From positions 1-7,062 of the forward strand of contig CAMBEY010000150.1 of NCBI GenBank assembly GCA_945865705.1: DNA of 7,062 bases, in the 5' to 3' direction. This document shows, piece by piece, positions 6,195 to 7,062 of the stretch. How positions within the stretch are numbered: the first letter of the stretch is position 1; each line of letters starts with the position of its first letter. Under the pieces are notes generated by a model. It saw only the letters and a list, made by a program, of their open reading frames with translations, did no database searches and had not been told where the DNA came from. Both the position numbers and the translations under genes were made by a program. The DNA comes from Candidatus Sulfopaludibacter sp. SbA3. GTDB lineage: Bacteria; Acidobacteriota; Terriglobia; 2-12-FULL-54-10.

Positions 6195-6275
6195 GCTGAC
6201 AACTTGCCCAAATTTGCGGTTCTGCCCAAAGTGCAAACGTTCACGGTTCTGACCACTCTGACCAGATTGACAAGC
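6195..6275. repeat. First run of degenerate 9-bp repeats
   Basis: Nine consecutive 9-bp units can be laid end to end with a loose consensus YTGMCCAMA, for example TTGCCCAAA (6204), CTGCCCAAA (6222), CTGACCACT (6249) and CTGACCAGA (6258). On the minus strand this gives a three-residue periodicity of the L-V-N / L-V-R kind, which explains the open frame there without implying a gene. Confidence 0.65.
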
Positions 6276-6276
6276 C

Positions 6277-6314
6277 GGGGGGGGGTGGGGATTCGGGGTT
6301 GGGGGTTTGGCGGG
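6277..6314 (+). other. G-rich tract with strong G-quadruplex potential
   Basis: G-runs of 9 (6277-6285), 4 (6287-6290), 4 (6295-6298) and 5 (6301-6305) are separated by loops of 1, 4 and 2 bases. A further GGG lies at 6312-6314. Four runs of at least four G with short loops satisfy the standard quadruplex pattern on the plus strand. The tract sits between the two 9-bp repeat runs. Confidence 0.75.
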
Positions 6315-6354
6315 AACTTCCGATCAGCTTTCCCGCCGCTGCGCACCCATCTCG

Positions 6355-6465
6355 CACGTCAAATGATCCAAATCGTCCAACCTGACCACTCTGCCCACAA
6401 ATTCCACAGCATCCAAATTTTCCAAATAATCCGAATCCACGGCTCCGTCCAAAGATTCCAAATTT
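6355..6465. repeat. Second run of degenerate 9-bp repeats
   Basis: About twelve consecutive 9-bp units follow the consensus NNNTCCAAA, for example TGATCCAAA (6364), GCATCCAAA (6409), TTTTCCAAA (6418), CCGTCCAAA (6445) and GATTCCAAA (6454). The minus strand therefore reads as a three-residue pattern rich in L-D, L-E and L-D-D. The phase differs from the first run, and the 12-mer CTGACCACTCTG is shared by both runs (6249-6260 and 6382-6393). Confidence 0.7.
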
Positions 6466-6505
6466 CCCCTATTGACTCGCCGCCCACTCGGCGCGCGGGA
6501 AACGG

Positions 6506-6708
6506 TGCCGCGTGACAGTTCGCGTGACAGTGCCGCGCGCGTCAGCAAGCGGGCCGATGGAAAAACCACGTCCCGGTCGCCGATGTCTTTTCCACGTTCG
6601 AATACGAAGCCGAATCAAAAATCAAACCGTCAGCATCCGGGGCGTTGCGTTCCATCGGCCCGCTTGCTCACGCGCGCGGCACTGTCACGCAACACCCGTC
6701 ACGCGGCA
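6506..6708. mobile_element. 203-bp REPIN/MITE-like inverted repeat
   Basis: Inner arms 6524-6562 and 6650-6688 are reverse complements at 38 of 39 positions (mismatch at 6543). An outer block TGCCGCGTGAC (6506-6516) has its perfect reverse complement at 6698-6708, offset by a 2-nt length difference. The 87-bp spacer (6563-6649) has no recognisable gene. The arm begins GTGACAGTGCCGCGCGC and ends GGGCCGATGGAA. There is no transposase, and I see no clear target-site duplication. The structure fits a non-autonomous palindromic element (REP doublet or MITE); the class is inferred. Confidence 0.6.
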
Positions 6709-6709
6709 T

Positions 6710-6813
6710 TCACTTCTTTAATGTGGAGGGGAAATTGGTGATCACGGTGAGCGGCGCGGACTGGCTGCCCTCCACCGGCGTGTTGATCAGGAAGCGGCGG
6801 CCATCCACGGCAA
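6710..6813 (-). pseudogene. C-terminal remnant of a PD40/WD40-like propeller protein
   Basis: The minus strand encodes DGRRFLINTPVEG, then APLTVITNFPSTLKK and a TGA stop (6710-6712). This closely resembles the typical ends of acidobacterial PD40 beta-propeller proteins and kinases with such a domain ('DGxRFLINTPV ... PxTVVxNWxxxLKK'). Only about 34 codons remain. Similarity stops just upstream of DGRRF, where the sequence turns into the 6814-6849 hairpin repeat. The frame continues a short way but has no ATG, and it overlaps the next gene before meeting a stop. The stop codon lies one base from the end of the 203-bp inverted repeat. I read it as a gene remnant bracketed by repeats. Confidence 0.6.
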
Positions 6814-6849
6814 CCGTAACAGTGCCGCGCGCCCACGGCACTGTCACGG
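6814..6849. repeat. Compact hairpin carrying the inverted-repeat core
   Basis: CCGTAACAGTGCCG (6814-6827) pairs with CGGCACTGTCACGG (6836-6849) with one mismatch around the loop CGCGCCCA. Both arms share the ACAGTGCCG core with the 6506-6708 element. It lies about 19 bp after the stop of the minus-strand gene at the right edge, so it may also stop transcription, though no U-run follows. Confidence 0.7.
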
Positions 6850-6867
6850 TTTCTTCCCTAACCCCTA

Positions 6868-7062
6868 TCACTCGACCGCGATGGTTACCGTATTGCTACT
6901 CACTCCGCCCCCGCTGCCTGGGACAGTTACTACCAGCGGAACGGCGGTGCCGGGAGTTACTCCGGCGGGTATCTCGGCGTTGATCTGCCACAGGCCCACG
7001 TAGCCCGGCGCCATCCCGCTGAACTGTACTCGCGCACTCACTCCACCAATAGTGACTGTCGG
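6868..7062 (-). CDS. Partial C-terminus of a Solibacter-type surface protein (TIGR03437-like domain)
   Basis: The minus strand is open from the right edge to TGA at 6868-6870, giving 64 residues. The segment VQFSGMAPGYVGLWQINAEI, then P-A-G-V-T-P-G, a run of V/T-rich strand, and SSNTVTIAV at the end matches my knowledge of the TIGR03437 domain ('V.F.GLAPGxVGLYQINxxVP....G..P..V...G..SNTVTIAV'). That domain ends many large secreted proteins of Solibacter-like acidobacteria. It is an Ig-like beta fold, probably at the cell surface or extracellular. The rest of the protein lies outside the window, so its main function cannot be told. Confidence 0.8.
   Translation of the reverse strand, partial: PTVTIGGVSARVQFSGMAPGYVGLWQINAEIPAGVTPGTAVPLVVTVPGSGGGVSSNTVTIAVE

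Noticed and set aside
6195..6465. CRISPR array
   Set aside because: Units are 9 bp and contiguous with no spacers of constant length, and no cas genes are present.
6134..6569. Minus-strand open frames through the 9-bp repeats
   Set aside because: Their three-residue periodicity (L-V-N, L-D-x) comes directly from the 9-bp repeat, and there is no ribosome binding site or known domain.
6472..6983. Plus-strand open frames across the inverted repeat and right edge
   Set aside because: They translate the repeat arms (for example LAHARGTVT) and run antisense to the PD40 remnant and the TIGR03437-like gene.

Overview
The window looks like chromosomal DNA of an acidobacterium, probably from the Solibacter/Bryobacter side of Acidobacteriota. 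The best evidence is a partial gene at the right edge whose product ends in what I recognise as the TIGR03437 C-terminal domain, a paralogous family typical of Solibacter-type genomes. Supporting signs are a fragment ending like acidobacterial PD40/WD40-like propeller proteins, a secreted protein with a Pro/Ser/Thr linker and a glycine zipper, and GC-rich codon use. No database search was possible, so the taxonomy is inference.

Layout from left to right. (1) Bases 2-136 may be the C-terminus of an amino-acid kinase (ArgB-like). A GNAT acetyltransferase of the short N-acetylglutamate synthase type (228-845, +) follows, so the left edge may be an arginine-biosynthesis pair. (2) A convergent junction with an 18-bp imperfect inverted repeat (863-950) separates it from murD (956-2365, -), a full-length peptidoglycan ligase with an unusual glutamate-binding region. 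(3) A small two-helix membrane protein (2469-2942, +) is transcribed divergently from murD. (4) Two minus-strand genes follow: a nucleotidyltransferase-fold protein with an altered metal motif (3005-3733) and a secreted glycine-zipper protein (3907-4869). (5) A 390-bp divergent intergenic region leads to an exported protein (5260-6132, +) built from two similar halves.

(6) Bases 6133-6867 hold no intact gene but are dense in repeats. In order there are a weak terminator hairpin, a run of 9-bp repeats, a very G-rich tract able to form a G-quadruplex, a second run of 9-bp repeats, a 203-bp REPIN/MITE-like inverted repeat with 38/39-bp matching arms, a roughly 35-codon remnant of a PD40-type propeller gene, and a compact hairpin carrying the same core as the inverted repeat. 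(7) The TIGR03437 gene enters from the right on the minus strand.

The genes do not form one pathway. The intact part is ordinary housekeeping and envelope genes. The part most worth attention is the repeat island, where a gene remnant sits between copies of one repeat family. Second is the murD variant, which lacks both lysines that contact D-Glu in E. coli MurD and could be a MurD2-type enzyme.
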